Under the pieces are notes generated by a model. The model searched no databases. It was given only the letters and a program-made list of their open reading frames with translations, and was not told where the DNA came from. A stretch of DNA of 57,956 nucleotides from Tidjanibacter sp. (GTDB lineage Bacteria > Bacteroidota > Bacteroidia > Bacteroidales > Rikenellaceae), in NCBI GenBank assembly GCA_017648105.1, contig JAGCJH010000073.1:1-57956 (forward strand), given 5' to 3'. Of this stretch, positions 16,305 through 24,451 are shown piece by piece; the stretch's first letter is position 1; every line of letters begins with the position of its first letter. The position numbers and the translations under genes are program-made.

Positions 16305-17270
16305 TTACTCGGCAGTTTTCCTTGCTGCAAATGCCTTGCGGATATCCTCTGCGTAACCCGACTTGATACTGAGCTCGGTCTGATGTACCATATTCCTCAG
16401 TGCCAATACTGTCGAGGAGCCGTGACCCACAATCACCACATCATTCACACCCAACGCAGGAGTACCACCCTTAATCTCATAGTTGAGATTATCGAGGAAC
16501 TCATCGTCAATCTTGCGTGCCTTTGCGATGTAGCGGAGGCTCTCGGAGAGTTTCAGGAGGACATTACCCATAAAGCCGTCGCACACAACGACATCCGCTT
16601 TACCGAGATAGAAGTCCTTACCCTCAATATTGCCCACGAAGTTGATATCCTTCTCCTGGGCAAGCATCTGGTATGCTGCCTTTGCCGCAGCGTTACCCTT
16701 ACTCTCCTCCTCGCCGATGTTGAGCAGACCTACCTTAGGATTTTTAAGTCCCCAGAGGTCTTTGGCATAGATGCTACCCATAATGCCATACTGGTGGAGC
16801 ACCTCGGGTTTGCAATCTACATTCAGACCAGCATCCAACAGGAGCGTATATCCTCCACGAACATTTGCGATAGCTGCCGACACTGCGGGGCGGATAACAC
16901 CTTCGGTGGTACCCACCGTAAACATTGCGCCAGCCATCATTGCGCCAGTCGAACCAGCGCTTGCGATGCCATCAATCTTCCCAGCTTTGAGGTACTCGAA
17001 ACCCTTGCGGATACTCGAATCGGGCTTTGCCTGAAACGCCTTTGCGGGGTGGTCGTTCATTGTGATAACCTCAGTGGTAGCCACAATCTCGATTCTCTCA
17101 CCCTTATAGCCCTCTGCCTCCAAGCACCTCTCGATTGCCTCCTTGTCGCCAAAGAGAACAACGGTGGTACTTTCATCGAGCAGAGGCATTGCCTCAACAA
17201 CGCCCTTGATGACTGCGTCGGGAGCATAGTCGCCACCCATCGCATCAACACCTACTCGAAGATTACGCAT
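16305..17270 (-). CDS. plsX: Phosphate acyltransferase PlsX
   Basis: 321 residues from the ATG at 17270; an adjacent GTG at 17273 is unlikely. The N-terminal VGVDAMGGDYAPDAVI is diagnostic, and SAGSTGAMMAGAMF follows. PlsX makes acyl-phosphate from acyl-ACP for PlsY in phospholipid synthesis. It follows rpmF by 17 nt, the widespread DUF177-rpmF-plsX arrangement. fabH does not follow; tRNA-Arg(CCT) closes the unit instead. Confidence 0.97.
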   Translation of the reverse strand: MRNLRVGVDAMGGDYAPDAVIKGVVEAMPLLDESTTVVLFGDKEAIERCLEAEGYKGERIEIVATTEVITMNDHPAKAFQAKPDSSIRKGFEYLKAGKIDGIASAGSTGAMMAGAMFTVGTTEGVIRPAVSAAIANVRGGYTLLLDAGLNVDCKPEVLHQYGIMGSIYAKDLWGLKNPKVGLLNIGEEESKGNAAAKAAYQMLAQEKDINFVGNIEGKDFYLGKADVVVCDGFMGNVLLKLSESLRYIAKARKIDDEFLDNLNYEIKGGTPALGVNDVVIVGHGSSTVLALRNMVHQTELSIKSGYAEDIRKAFAARKTAE

Positions 17271-17287
17271 CACGCTCGTAGTTTGAT

Positions 17288-17470
17288 TTACTCAGCTTTT
17301 TTCTCGATTGCCAATTTACCACGATAGAAGCCACACTCGGGGCATACACGGTGGTACTGAACAGGCGAACCGCAGTTCGAGCAAACTGCTACGGTAGGAA
17401 CAGCAGCAACATAGTGAGTTCTGCGTTTGTCTCTTCTGGTGGACGAAACCTTGTGTTTAGGATGTGCCAT
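17288..17470 (-). CDS. rpmF: 50S ribosomal protein L32
   Basis: 60 residues beginning MAHPKHKVSSTRRDKRRTHY, with the zinc-binding pairs CSNC and CPEC, so this is the zinc (C+) form. It lies between the DUF177 gene and plsX, a conserved link between ribosome and membrane lipid synthesis. Confidence 0.97.
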   Translation of the reverse strand: MAHPKHKVSSTRRDKRRTHYVAAVPTVAVCSNCGSPVQYHRVCPECGFYRGKLAIEKKAE

Positions 17471-17498
17471 AATTTATTGTTGTTTTATAAGTTATTAT

Positions 17499-18074
17499 TT
17501 ATTCGTTCTTTTTTCCTTTCTCACTCTCTTCCATTTGGCGTTTGAGAGCCGCAAGTGCATCTCCATTTTCGCCACCCGCAAGGGAGTTCTCTTTGGGCGC
17601 TGCAATCTCCTCGAATTCCTCCTCGCTAACAATCCTAAAACGAGCGATCATCTCCTGATTGCAATCCTCCAAACTCTCGTGCACCCTCTGGTATGGGAGC
17701 GAAAGAAGGAGTGTCTCGTAGATGTAACCCGACAAATCCAACTCTTCGTCGGCTGGGTTGAGCCACATCACCTCGCCATCGAACTCTATCTCCTCTTCGC
17801 TGAACTTCACATAAAGAGTGTCGTCAGCCTCTACGGGGTATTCGAGTTCATCCAAGCACCTATCGCACTCAACATAAGCCGTGCCATCAATAGCAAACTG
17901 AAAGGTGAGCATCTGCGCCGATTTGGTCATCAAGACCTCCACATCTGCCTCTACATCAATGAGTTCCTCATCGCCAATAGCCTCCAAAAAAGCCTTATCC
18001 AACTTAAACTCAAAGCGATGTTCGCCCGCCTTCAAGCCCTTAAAAGGGATACAAAATTCACTAAGTAACTCCAT
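17499..18074 (-). CDS. DUF177/YceD family protein
   Basis: 191 residues, acidic. The central ECDRCLDELEYPV and later WLNPADEELDLSGYIYETLLL are characteristic of the YceD/DUF177 family. That family is almost always encoded before rpmF and is thought to act in 23S rRNA accumulation or ribosome assembly. The promoter box TATATTTG (minus strand, 18102-18095) gives a leader of about 14 nt. Confidence 0.88.
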   Translation of the reverse strand: MELLSEFCIPFKGLKAGEHRFEFKLDKAFLEAIGDEELIDVEADVEVLMTKSAQMLTFQFAIDGTAYVECDRCLDELEYPVEADDTLYVKFSEEEIEFDGEVMWLNPADEELDLSGYIYETLLLSLPYQRVHESLEDCNQEMIARFRIVSEEEFEEIAAPKENSLAGGENGDALAALKRQMEESEKGKKNE

Positions 18075-18094
18075 AAGTGCCCAAAATTAGTCCG

Positions 18095-18102
18095 CAAATA
18101 TA
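18095..18102 (-). promoter_or_regulatory. -7 element for DUF177-rpmF-plsX-tRNA-Arg
   Basis: TATATTTG on the minus strand. Predicted start near 18088, 14 nt before the ATG at 18074. Confidence 0.6.
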
Positions 18103-18154
18103 CGAATAAAATTGAGAATTGAAAATTAAGACTTGAAAAAAATCTCTTTTTACC

Positions 18155-19174
18155 CTATTTTCTCGCAAAGCCAGGAGCAGTGAGAGGAAGCTCGCCACCC
18201 TCGGGTGTTACGAGCACTGCGCCACCCTTTGTGATGTGACCAATAACATCCACTCCACCGAAGTGCAACACCTTATCCTTCATCTCCAAAGGCACAGTAA
18301 AGAGCAATTCGTAGTCGTCGCCACCATTGAGCATTGCCACAATAGGATCGGCGTGGAGTTCCTCCGCCATAGCCCTTGTCTCGGCAGCAATCGGAATACG
18401 CTCCAAGTAGAGCCTAATACCACAGTTCGACGACTTGCAGATTTGCAGCGCATCGGATGCCAAACCATCCGTAATGTCAATCATTGCCGAGGGAACAATA
18501 CCCTCCGCCTCCAAAGCCTTCACGATATCCAACCGAAGATCGGGTTTGAGCCAACGACGAAGTATATATTCGTGTCCCTTGAAGTCGGGGTTAGGGTTGG
18601 GGTGACCATCGAGTGCAATGCGCTCACGCTCCAAGAGATGCAAGCCCATATAGGCAGCACCCAAGTCGCTCGTAATGCAGACCAAATCATTCTCCTTTGC
18701 GCCCGAGCGTCGCACGAGTTTATCCTTTGCAACCTCGCCAACAGCACTCACACTGATAGCAAGACCATTGACCGAGGCAGTCGTATCGCCACCCACAAGA
18801 TCTATGGAATACTCCTTGCAGGCAGCCTTCACACCCTCATAGAGCTCTTCGAGGTGCTCGACAGCAAAGCGTGCCGACACGCCAAGCGACACAGTCAGCT
18901 GACGAGGCGTACCATTCATAGCAATAATGTCGCTCATTGCAGCAACTACTACTTTGTAGCCGAGGTGTTTGAGAGGGAAATATGTGAGATCGAAATGGAC
19001 ACCTTCGAGCAACAACTCGGTGGAGAGGAGGAGGTATTTATCGCCCGCATCAATCACTGCGGCATCGTCACCAACGCCCACCACACTACTCTCATTCACA
19101 CACTCCACCCCACTTGTGAGGCGGTCGATGAGTCCAAAATGACCTACTTCGGATATCTCTGTACGCTTACTCAT
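18155..19174 (-). CDS. thiL: Thiamine-monophosphate kinase ThiL
   Basis: 339 residues from the ATG at 19174 (MSKRTEISEVG); the longer frame to 19201 would start upstream of the predicted transcript. Motifs: VVGVGDDAAV near the start, STELLLEGVHFDL, VGGDTTAS, DITDGLASD and NGGDDYELLFTV. It phosphorylates thiamine monophosphate to the active diphosphate. Divergent from adk. The start region shows no THI-box structure. Confidence 0.93.
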   Translation of the reverse strand: MSKRTEISEVGHFGLIDRLTSGVECVNESSVVGVGDDAAVIDAGDKYLLLSTELLLEGVHFDLTYFPLKHLGYKVVVAAMSDIIAMNGTPRQLTVSLGVSARFAVEHLEELYEGVKAACKEYSIDLVGGDTTASVNGLAISVSAVGEVAKDKLVRRSGAKENDLVCITSDLGAAYMGLHLLERERIALDGHPNPNPDFKGHEYILRRWLKPDLRLDIVKALEAEGIVPSAMIDITDGLASDALQICKSSNCGIRLYLERIPIAAETRAMAEELHADPIVAMLNGGDDYELLFTVPLEMKDKVLHFGGVDVIGHITKGGAVLVTPEGGELPLTAPGFARK

Positions 19175-19198
19175 AACTATACCTATATCAATTTGGCA

Positions 19199-19206
19199 CA
19201 AAGATA
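19199..19206 (-). promoter_or_regulatory. -7 element for thiL
   Basis: TATCTTTG on the minus strand. Predicted start near 19192, leader about 18 nt. Confidence 0.6.
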
Positions 19207-19251
19207 ATAAAAAATTTTACTAATTAGGTGGTAAATTTGCACATAAATATA

Positions 19252-19259
19252 TATATTTG
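19252..19259 (+). promoter_or_regulatory. -7 element for adk
   Basis: TATATTTG. Predicted start near 19266, 27 nt before the ATG. A second similar box (TAAATTTG, 19232-19239) lies just upstream. Confidence 0.6.
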
Positions 19260-19292
19260 CACTCGTGAAAAAAGTCACACATTTCGGCGTTA

Positions 19293-19865
19293 ATGAAAAA
19301 CATTGTATTATTTGGAGCTCCTGGGGCTGGCAAAGGTACTCAGGCAGTGAAACTTGTGGAGAAGTATGGCTTCAACCATATATCTACAGGTCAGGTTATT
19401 AGGAACGAAATCCAAGCACAGACACCCGCTGGTAAGTTGGTGGAAGAGTGCATCGCTCGTGGCGAGTTTGCACCCGACGACTTGGTTATCACTATCGTAA
19501 AGAACTTTATGGCGACCCATCAGGATGTGGCAGGCAGCATCTTCGATGGCTTCCCTCGCAATACCTATCAGGCAGAACAGTTTGACTTACTGATGAAGGA
19601 GTGGGACAGCGAGGTGGATGTTATGCTCTCGCTCGAAGTACCCGAAGAGGAACTCGTGGAGAGGCTTCTTCTTCGTGGCAAGGAGAGTGGTCGTGCAGAC
19701 GACGCCTCGGAAGAGGTTATCCGCAACCGCATCCGCATCTACAACGAGCAAACAGCCGTTGTTGCAGATTACTACGCACAGCAAGGCAAGCACATCGCCA
19801 TCAATGGCGTGGGCACCGTAGATGAAATCTTCGAGCGCCTATGTGAAGTGGTAGATAAACTCTAA
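19293..19865 (+). CDS. adk: Adenylate kinase
   Basis: 190 residues, the short form without the zinc LID insert. P-loop GAPGAGKGTQ at residues 8-17; FDGFPRN motif and the C-terminal NGVGTVDEIF follow. It interconverts AMP and ATP with ADP. It has its own promoter, divergent from thiL, and a strong terminator. Confidence 0.97.
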   Translation: MKNIVLFGAPGAGKGTQAVKLVEKYGFNHISTGQVIRNEIQAQTPAGKLVEECIARGEFAPDDLVITIVKNFMATHQDVAGSIFDGFPRNTYQAEQFDLLMKEWDSEVDVMLSLEVPEEELVERLLLRGKESGRADDASEEVIRNRIRIYNEQTAVVADYYAQQGKHIAINGVGTVDEIFERLCEVVDKL

Positions 19866-19888
19866 TATTGATTTAGCGAACAAACCAC

Positions 19889-19929
19889 CAGCGGACACTT
19901 CCACAAAGGAGTGTTCGCTGTTTTTTTTT
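19889..19929 (+). terminator. adk terminator
   Basis: CAGCGGACACTTCC (19889-19902) pairs with GGAGTGTTCGCTG (19908-19920) with G-U pairs, then nine T. Confidence 0.88.
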
Positions 19930-19954
19930 GCGAATTAAGAGTTGGAAATCAACA

Positions 19955-20000
19955 GACCTCTCCCGCCCTTCGGGCACCCTCCACTAACTTAGGGGAGGGA
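19955..20000. repeat. Two-hairpin intergenic repeat, copy 1
   Basis: Hairpin A is GCCC-TTC-GGGC (19965-19975). Hairpin B is CCCTCC (19977-19982) with GGAGGG (19994-19999). The same layout, with different but still paired stem bases, recurs at 46065-46109. The region 19866-20251 has no gene; besides the adk terminator it holds only this element and the long repeat at 20032-20255. Confidence 0.6.
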
Positions 20001-20031
20001 TGAGAGAACTGAAAATTCCCAGTAGTCCCAG

Positions 20032-20255
20032 AACAAAAAAAGTCGATTGACGGTAGTCGGTAAAACGCAGATAGTGGAGGAAATTTTGCCCCAAACAAGA
20101 AGGCGAGTCCGCAGTTTGCCATTGAAAGAAAAACGCAGAGAATCGAGCGAGTTCTATGTTCACAAGAAAGCGGAGTCCGCAGTTTGCTAATCGCAAATGA
20201 GGAACTCCGCTTTTCGCAGTGCAACGACCTAATCGCCGATTATATGCGTTTTTAC
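20032..20255. repeat. Long intergenic repeat, copy 1 (with internal duplication)
   Basis: Bases 20162-20255 are identical to 22428-22521 (94/94 by eye), and homology continues to about 20032. This copy carries an extra segment of about 70 bp that partly duplicates the core (gcgagtccgcagtttgc). The core folds as GCGGAGT/ACTCCGC with a symmetric internal loop, inner stem GTTTGC/GCAAAT and loop TAATC. The repeat begins exactly within the stop codon of the PPi-PFK gene (minus strand) and continues downstream of it. It may work as a 3'-end or termination element. Confidence 0.85.
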
Positions 20256-21484
20256 CAGTTGAGGATCTTCTTGAAATCGTAATCCTCAGGATTGGGAAGG
20301 TATGCTTTCGCTGCCTCGTAATCCTCGGGGGTGATGTAGCAGAGGATGTTGTTTACCAAGCCCTGGAACTGATCGCCATCGGGATTAACCAGACGGGGAG
20401 GAATCTTACCTGTGGTAGGATCTTGGAGATCTTTCAGGTAGAGCTGGCTAATCTGACCATCCTGTGCAACATATACCATACAGCCGGTCTTACCCTCGCT
20501 GAACAGTTTATATACACCCATACCGAGGGTAGTGCAGTAGAGCAAGTCGCTCGCAATGGGGGTCTGGCAACGCACCTCATAGCCAATCTCTACGGGGCGA
20601 GATTTAACTTTGATTTTGAGAGCTTTGAGTTTGTTCTCCAAAATCTCGTTGAAGACGTGAGCTTTCGACACCTTACCAAGCTCGGGGTGACCGTGCTCAT
20701 CGTAGGAGAAGTGAACGCCTGCATTCTTAATCTCCTCGTCGCTAAGGCTGTGGAATACGCCCTCGGATACCATAGCAACACCGAAGTCCATACCCATAAG
20801 TTTGCGTTTGATGATCGACGAGATGGTGAGGTTTACAATCTTGTCGATGGTAATCTCAGTCTTATTGAACATCTCGGGGATAACAATCATAGGATAGTGG
20901 CAAGCAGCACCAATACCGCAAGCGAGGTGACCTGCCGAACGACCCATAGCTGCAACGATAAACCAGTTACCGCTGGTGCGTGCATCTACATACACTGCAC
21001 GACCGATCACTGCACCCTTCTCCATTGCCGACTCATAGCCGAAGGTAGGAGCACCTGCGGGAAGAGGAAGGTCGTTATCAATAGTCTTGGGAACGTGGAT
21101 ATTTGCGATGGGGTACTGCTTAGCTTCGAGGAACTTAGCGATGCGGTTTGCAGTCGAAGCAGTATCGTCGCCACCTACGGTTACGAGCAACTTGATGTTG
21201 TTCTCCTGGAAGAATTTGAGGTTAAAGTTGTTCTCAAAGTCTGCATCGGTGGGTTTGAAACGGCTCATTTGAAGGTAGGAGCCACCCTGATTGAAGATGT
21301 CATCTGCCAAACGGAAGGAGATATCCTCGTGGCGAGCGTTCTCTTTGAAAAGACCGCTATAACCCTCGTGCAAACCAATTACACGGTAACCTTTGGTAAG
21401 GAAAGTTTTGGCAACCGAGCCCACAACAGTGTTCATACCAGGTGCGGGACCGCCACCTGTCAAAATAGCAATTGCTTGTTTCAT
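20252..21484 (-). CDS. pfp: PPi-dependent 6-phosphofructokinase
   Basis: 410 residues. Two hallmark positions favour pyrophosphate over ATP as phosphoryl donor: GGDD (104-107) where ATP enzymes have GGDG, and PKTIDND (132-138) with Lys where ATP enzymes have Gly. It catalyses the reversible fructose-6-phosphate/fructose-1,6-bisphosphate step. Promoter box TACTTTTG (minus strand, 21559-21552) gives a leader of about 60 nt containing a GTGCGCA/TGCGCAC palindrome. The stop codon is the first base triplet of the 94-bp repeat. Confidence 0.92.
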   Translation of the reverse strand: MKQAIAILTGGGPAPGMNTVVGSVAKTFLTKGYRVIGLHEGYSGLFKENARHEDISFRLADDIFNQGGSYLQMSRFKPTDADFENNFNLKFFQENNIKLLVTVGGDDTASTANRIAKFLEAKQYPIANIHVPKTIDNDLPLPAGAPTFGYESAMEKGAVIGRAVYVDARTSGNWFIVAAMGRSAGHLACGIGAACHYPMIVIPEMFNKTEITIDKIVNLTISSIIKRKLMGMDFGVAMVSEGVFHSLSDEEIKNAGVHFSYDEHGHPELGKVSKAHVFNEILENKLKALKIKVKSRPVEIGYEVRCQTPIASDLLYCTTLGMGVYKLFSEGKTGCMVYVAQDGQISQLYLKDLQDPTTGKIPPRLVNPDGDQFQGLVNNILCYITPEDYEAAKAYLPNPEDYDFKKILNW

Positions 21485-21551
21485 AGAAATTTATGTTTAG
21501 AGTTTAACCTGTCCAACCTTTGCCTCGTGCGCACTGCGCACAAAAGGCTGA

Positions 21552-21559
21552 CAAAAGTA
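21552..21559 (-). promoter_or_regulatory. -7 element for pfp
   Basis: TACTTTTG on the minus strand. Predicted start near 21545. Confidence 0.5.
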
Positions 21560-21669
21560 CAACTATTTTTTCAAATTAGACATCATCTCCACCACAAAAA
21601 GTATGATTTTCCGCCCTTTGGCATCCCAAACTTTTCAGGAAAGGGAAATATCGTATCGGAAAAATGCGT

Positions 21670-21677
21670 TATATTTG
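21670..21677 (+). promoter_or_regulatory. -7 element directly before DUF4294 gene
   Basis: TATATTTG. The predicted start near 21684 falls one base before the ATG at 21685, so the transcript may be leaderless. No TTG lies 19-20 nt upstream. Confidence 0.55.
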
Positions 21678-21684
21678 CACGACT

Positions 21685-22299
21685 ATGAAGAGGTGGTTAT
21701 TGATAATCGTGCTTCTTGGATGTGTGGTTGGAGAGATTTCGGCTCAGCGATCACGCACTTGGCGTCGTGTGCCCTACTCCAAATATGGGGGTGGTTACAT
21801 CGCAGGTACTGAGGTCGATCCACAGACCCTCGACACCGCCTATGTGGTGCAACTCTCGGAGGTCATAGCGTTCCGTAGTCTGGGGGATATCAAGCGATAT
21901 AAGAAGCTCATACGCAATGTCAAAGCCGTCTATCCCTATGCTGTCGATGCCCGCAACCTCTTCAATAGTCTTACGGCACAGCTCGACACCATACCCTCAC
22001 AGAAGGAGCGTGACAAGATTACCAGAGCGCTCGAAAAGGAGATTGTGGAGCGCTACACACCCGTATTGGAGAAGATGACCTACACGCAGGGTAAGATACT
22101 CATCCGCCTCATAGACCGTGAAACAGAACGCACTTCCTACCAGATATTGGAGGAGTTCAGGGGCAAGTTTGCAGCCAAGTTCTGGAACACCATCGCCCGC
22201 ATCTTCCGAGCCAACCTCAAACAAGAGTACGACCCCACGCAGGGCGAAGACAAGCTCATCGAACAAATCATCATCCTCTACGAAGCAGGATTGTTGTGA
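21685..22299 (+). CDS. DUF4294-like exported protein
   Basis: 204 residues from the ATG at 21685; the ATG at 21664 precedes the promoter box and is rejected. A signal peptide (MKRWLLIIVLLGCVVGEISAQ) is followed by a Tyr/Arg-rich stretch and a helical, highly charged body (YPYAVDARNLFNSL, KDKI-type repeats). Length and the VKAVYPYAVDAR segment match the Bacteroidetes DUF4294 family as I remember it; no function is known. Monocistronic. Confidence 0.72.
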   Translation: MKRWLLIIVLLGCVVGEISAQRSRTWRRVPYSKYGGGYIAGTEVDPQTLDTAYVVQLSEVIAFRSLGDIKRYKKLIRNVKAVYPYAVDARNLFNSLTAQLDTIPSQKERDKITRALEKEIVERYTPVLEKMTYTQGKILIRLIDRETERTSYQILEEFRGKFAAKFWNTIARIFRANLKQEYDPTQGEDKLIEQIIILYEAGLL

Positions 22300-22364
22300 T
22301 AATTCAAGATTGTTTTGATAAGGGCATTAGAGGCTTTAAGGACTCTAAGGGAAATTACACCCAT

Positions 22365-22521
22365 AACAAAAAAGTCGATTAACGAAAAATCGGTAAAACG
22401 CAAATAGTGGAGGAAATTTTATACCAAACAAGAAAGCGGAGTCCGCAGTTTGCTAATCGCAAATGAGGAACTCCGCTTTTCGCAGTGCAACGACCTAATC
22501 GCCGATTATATGCGTTTTTAC
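22365..22521. repeat. Long intergenic repeat, copy 2
   Basis: Simpler copy of the element at 20032-20255. Bases 22428-22521 are identical to 20162-20255, and the distal part (gtcgatt...ggtaaaacgca, atagtggaggaaattt) is similar. It starts within the yebC stop codon (22518-22520) on the minus strand. No gene lies in 22300-22517. Confidence 0.85.
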
Positions 22522-23243
22522 TCTTCTTCGGGCGACATCGTGGTATAAACATTAGTCACATCGTCATCCTCTTCGAGCTTCTCAATGAGCTTGTTGAGTG
22601 CCTCACGCTGCTCGGGGGTAACATCCTTAGTGTCGGTGGGGATGCGTACAAACTCACCGCTGACAATCTCCATATTGTGATCATCGAGGTAGGACTGAAT
22701 AGCACCAAATGCCTCATACTTAGCGTAGATGTTGATAATATTTTCATCATCAACGAAGAGCTCGGTCATATCGAGGTCAATAAGTTCCAATTCGAGCTCG
22801 TCGATGTCGATACCCTCCTTCATTGCGGTTTTGAATACGCAGAGGTGGTCGAACATAAAGGTAACGCTACCGCTGGTACCGAGGGTACCACCACACTTAT
22901 TGAAGTAGCTGCGCACATTTGCAACAGTACGGGTGGTGTTGTCGGTTGCGGTCTCCACGAGGACAGCAATACCGTGAGGACCATAGCCCTCATATACCAT
23001 CTCTTTGTAGTCGGATGTATCTTTGGAGATTGCACGCTTGATTGCACGCTCTACATTCTCTTTGGGCATATTCTCCGCCTTTGCGTTCTGCAACAAGACA
23101 CGCAGACGAGTGTTACCCGAGGGATCGGGACCACCTGCCTTTACTGCAATTTCAATCTCTTTACCAATCTTAGTAAACGTGCGAGCCATATTGCCCCAGC
23201 GTTTCATTTTTCTCGCTTTGCGATACTCAAAAGCCCTTCCCAT
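22518..23243 (-). CDS. yebC: YebC/PmpR family regulatory protein
   Basis: 241 residues. The N-terminus WGNMARTFTKIGKEIEIAVK and the conserved AKAENMPKENVERAIKRA followed by YEGYGPHGIAVLVE are diagnostic. Family members were described as transcriptional regulators, and more recent work ties them to translation of difficult (polyproline) stretches. Its promoter is TTG-N20-TACTTTTG on the minus strand (box 23300-23293). Confidence 0.95.
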   Translation of the reverse strand: MGRAFEYRKARKMKRWGNMARTFTKIGKEIEIAVKAGGPDPSGNTRLRVLLQNAKAENMPKENVERAIKRAISKDTSDYKEMVYEGYGPHGIAVLVETATDNTTRTVANVRSYFNKCGGTLGTSGSVTFMFDHLCVFKTAMKEGIDIDELELELIDLDMTELFVDDENIINIYAKYEAFGAIQSYLDDHNMEIVSGEFVRIPTDTKDVTPEQREALNKLIEKLEEDDDVTNVYTTMSPEEE

Positions 23244-23292
23244 AGTAGTGGATGTTGTTTTATGTTTTTCGTTATATAATTTTCAAAGTGCG

Positions 23293-23323
23293 CAAAAGTA
23301 ATAAAACCCATTAGGATAACCAA
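23293..23323 (-). promoter_or_regulatory. Promoter of yebC
   Basis: TTG (23323-23321), 20 nt, TACTTTTG (23300-23293) on the minus strand. Leader about 43 nt. Confidence 0.6.
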
Positions 23324-23406
23324 ATTTGCAAGGAAAAATTTGAGAGTTGGGAGTTTTTTCTCGCAATCATCATAGGTTCAAAGTTCTAAGGTATCTCGCA
23401 ACAAAT

Positions 23407-23970
23407 CTACCTCAGTATTTTGAACTCCCCATCCTCTTTGATAATCATTATTGAGGAGGCTTTGCGGGTGGGCTTACCCTCAAACTTGGGATTTATGACC
23501 ATATCCACACCCTCTTTTATGCCCTCAACAATCTCTTTGAAGGTAGTGGGTGTTGCCTCGCCCGAGAAGTTTGCGGATGTCGATACGAGGGGTCTGCCGA
23601 GGCGTCCCACAACCCTACGACAAAAGTCGTGGTCGGACACACGCACTGCGAGTGAGCCCTCTTCGGGTATAAGGTTTTCGGCTACGCCTACACCACCATC
23701 AAGTATGAGCGTCAATGGTTTATCAGTCAGTTCCATCAGGTCGTATGCAACCTCTGGAACTCGTCGGATGTAGCGTCCGACAGCTGCGGGTGTATCCAAA
23801 AGGACAATCATACCCTTCTTATTGACCGACCCTTTGAGTTTATAGATGCGCTCCACCGCCTCCGAATTTGTCGCATCACATCCAATACCCCACACCGTAT
23901 CTGTGGGATAGAGGATAATTCCTCCCCTGCGGAGCACCTCCACAGCCTTATTTACCTCTTCCTGCATCAT
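23407..23970 (-). CDS. tsaC: Threonylcarbamoyl-AMP synthase (TsaC/Sua5 family)
   Basis: 187 residues, the TsaC length without the Sua5 extension. YrdC-fold motifs: GGIILYPTDTVWGIGCDAT near the N-terminus, SLAVRVSDHDF, and VSTSANFSGEATP near the C-terminal half. It makes threonylcarbamoyl-AMP for the t6A37 modification of ANN-decoding tRNAs. A second YrdC-fold gene lies at 55779-56387; this one looks like the canonical enzyme. It is 21 nt downstream of the S4-domain gene. Confidence 0.88.
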   Translation of the reverse strand: MMQEEVNKAVEVLRRGGIILYPTDTVWGIGCDATNSEAVERIYKLKGSVNKKGMIVLLDTPAAVGRYIRRVPEVAYDLMELTDKPLTLILDGGVGVAENLIPEEGSLAVRVSDHDFCRRVVGRLGRPLVSTSANFSGEATPTTFKEIVEGIKEGVDMVINPKFEGKPTRKASSIMIIKEDGEFKILR

Positions 23971-23991
23971 ATCTTTTGATTATTTCATTTC

Positions 23992-24369
23992 TTAAAATTG
24001 TTCCCAGAGGGCGTCGAGGTCACGACGCTCTTTTTTAGTGGGGCGTCCTGCGCCTCGGTCACGAGTGATGAAGATGGTTTCCTTCGGGGGATTGAGCTTT
24101 GCCATCTCCTCGGGGGATGTAAGGTCTGTGCAGTAGGTGGGCACATCTTTTGCGGGCAGGCGACGCTCCACAATGCCCTCCACCTTGTATGTAAAGCGCA
24201 TCACTGGCACTTTCTTAACCGTGAGAATATCGCCCTCCTTGACCTCTTTGGAGGGTTTTGCCTCTGTGCCATTTATCGTAACCTTACCAGTGCGACACGC
24301 CTCTGCCGCATCGCTGCGGGTCTTATAGATTCTCACCGCCCACAGCCATTTATCTACTCTTGTCTGCAT
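23992..24369 (-). CDS. S4-domain RNA-binding protein (Hsp15-like)
   Basis: 125 residues. The S4 domain covers residues 1-60 (RVDKWLWAVRIYKTRSDAAE, VTINGTEAKPSKEVKEGD), followed by a basic tail rich in RxxGRPTKKERR. It resembles Hsp15 (HslR), which binds 50S subunits carrying stalled nascent chains. The promoter box TAATTTTG (minus strand, 24396-24389) overlaps the divergent galM promoter region. Followed closely by tsaC. Confidence 0.85.
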   Translation of the reverse strand: MQTRVDKWLWAVRIYKTRSDAAEACRTGKVTINGTEAKPSKEVKEGDILTVKKVPVMRFTYKVEGIVERRLPAKDVPTYCTDLTSPEEMAKLNPPKETIFITRDRGAGRPTKKERRDLDALWEQF

Positions 24370-24451
24370 AAACTCGCCATAAATTTTCCAAAATTACGAA
24401 TTTTTGTGCTAACTTCGCAAACAATTTTTGAATTAGTTTAGAACTTACACT

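Noticed and set aside
18236-19207. Plus-strand open frame opposite thiL
   Set aside because: Antisense of a clear ThiL with all kinase motifs.
18155-19293. TPP riboswitch for thiL
   Set aside because: The leader is about 18 nt with no CUGAGA-type motif.
20219-21688. Plus-strand open frame of 489 codons opposite pfp
   Set aside because: Shadow of the phosphofructokinase gene, and it runs through the repeat element and both promoters.
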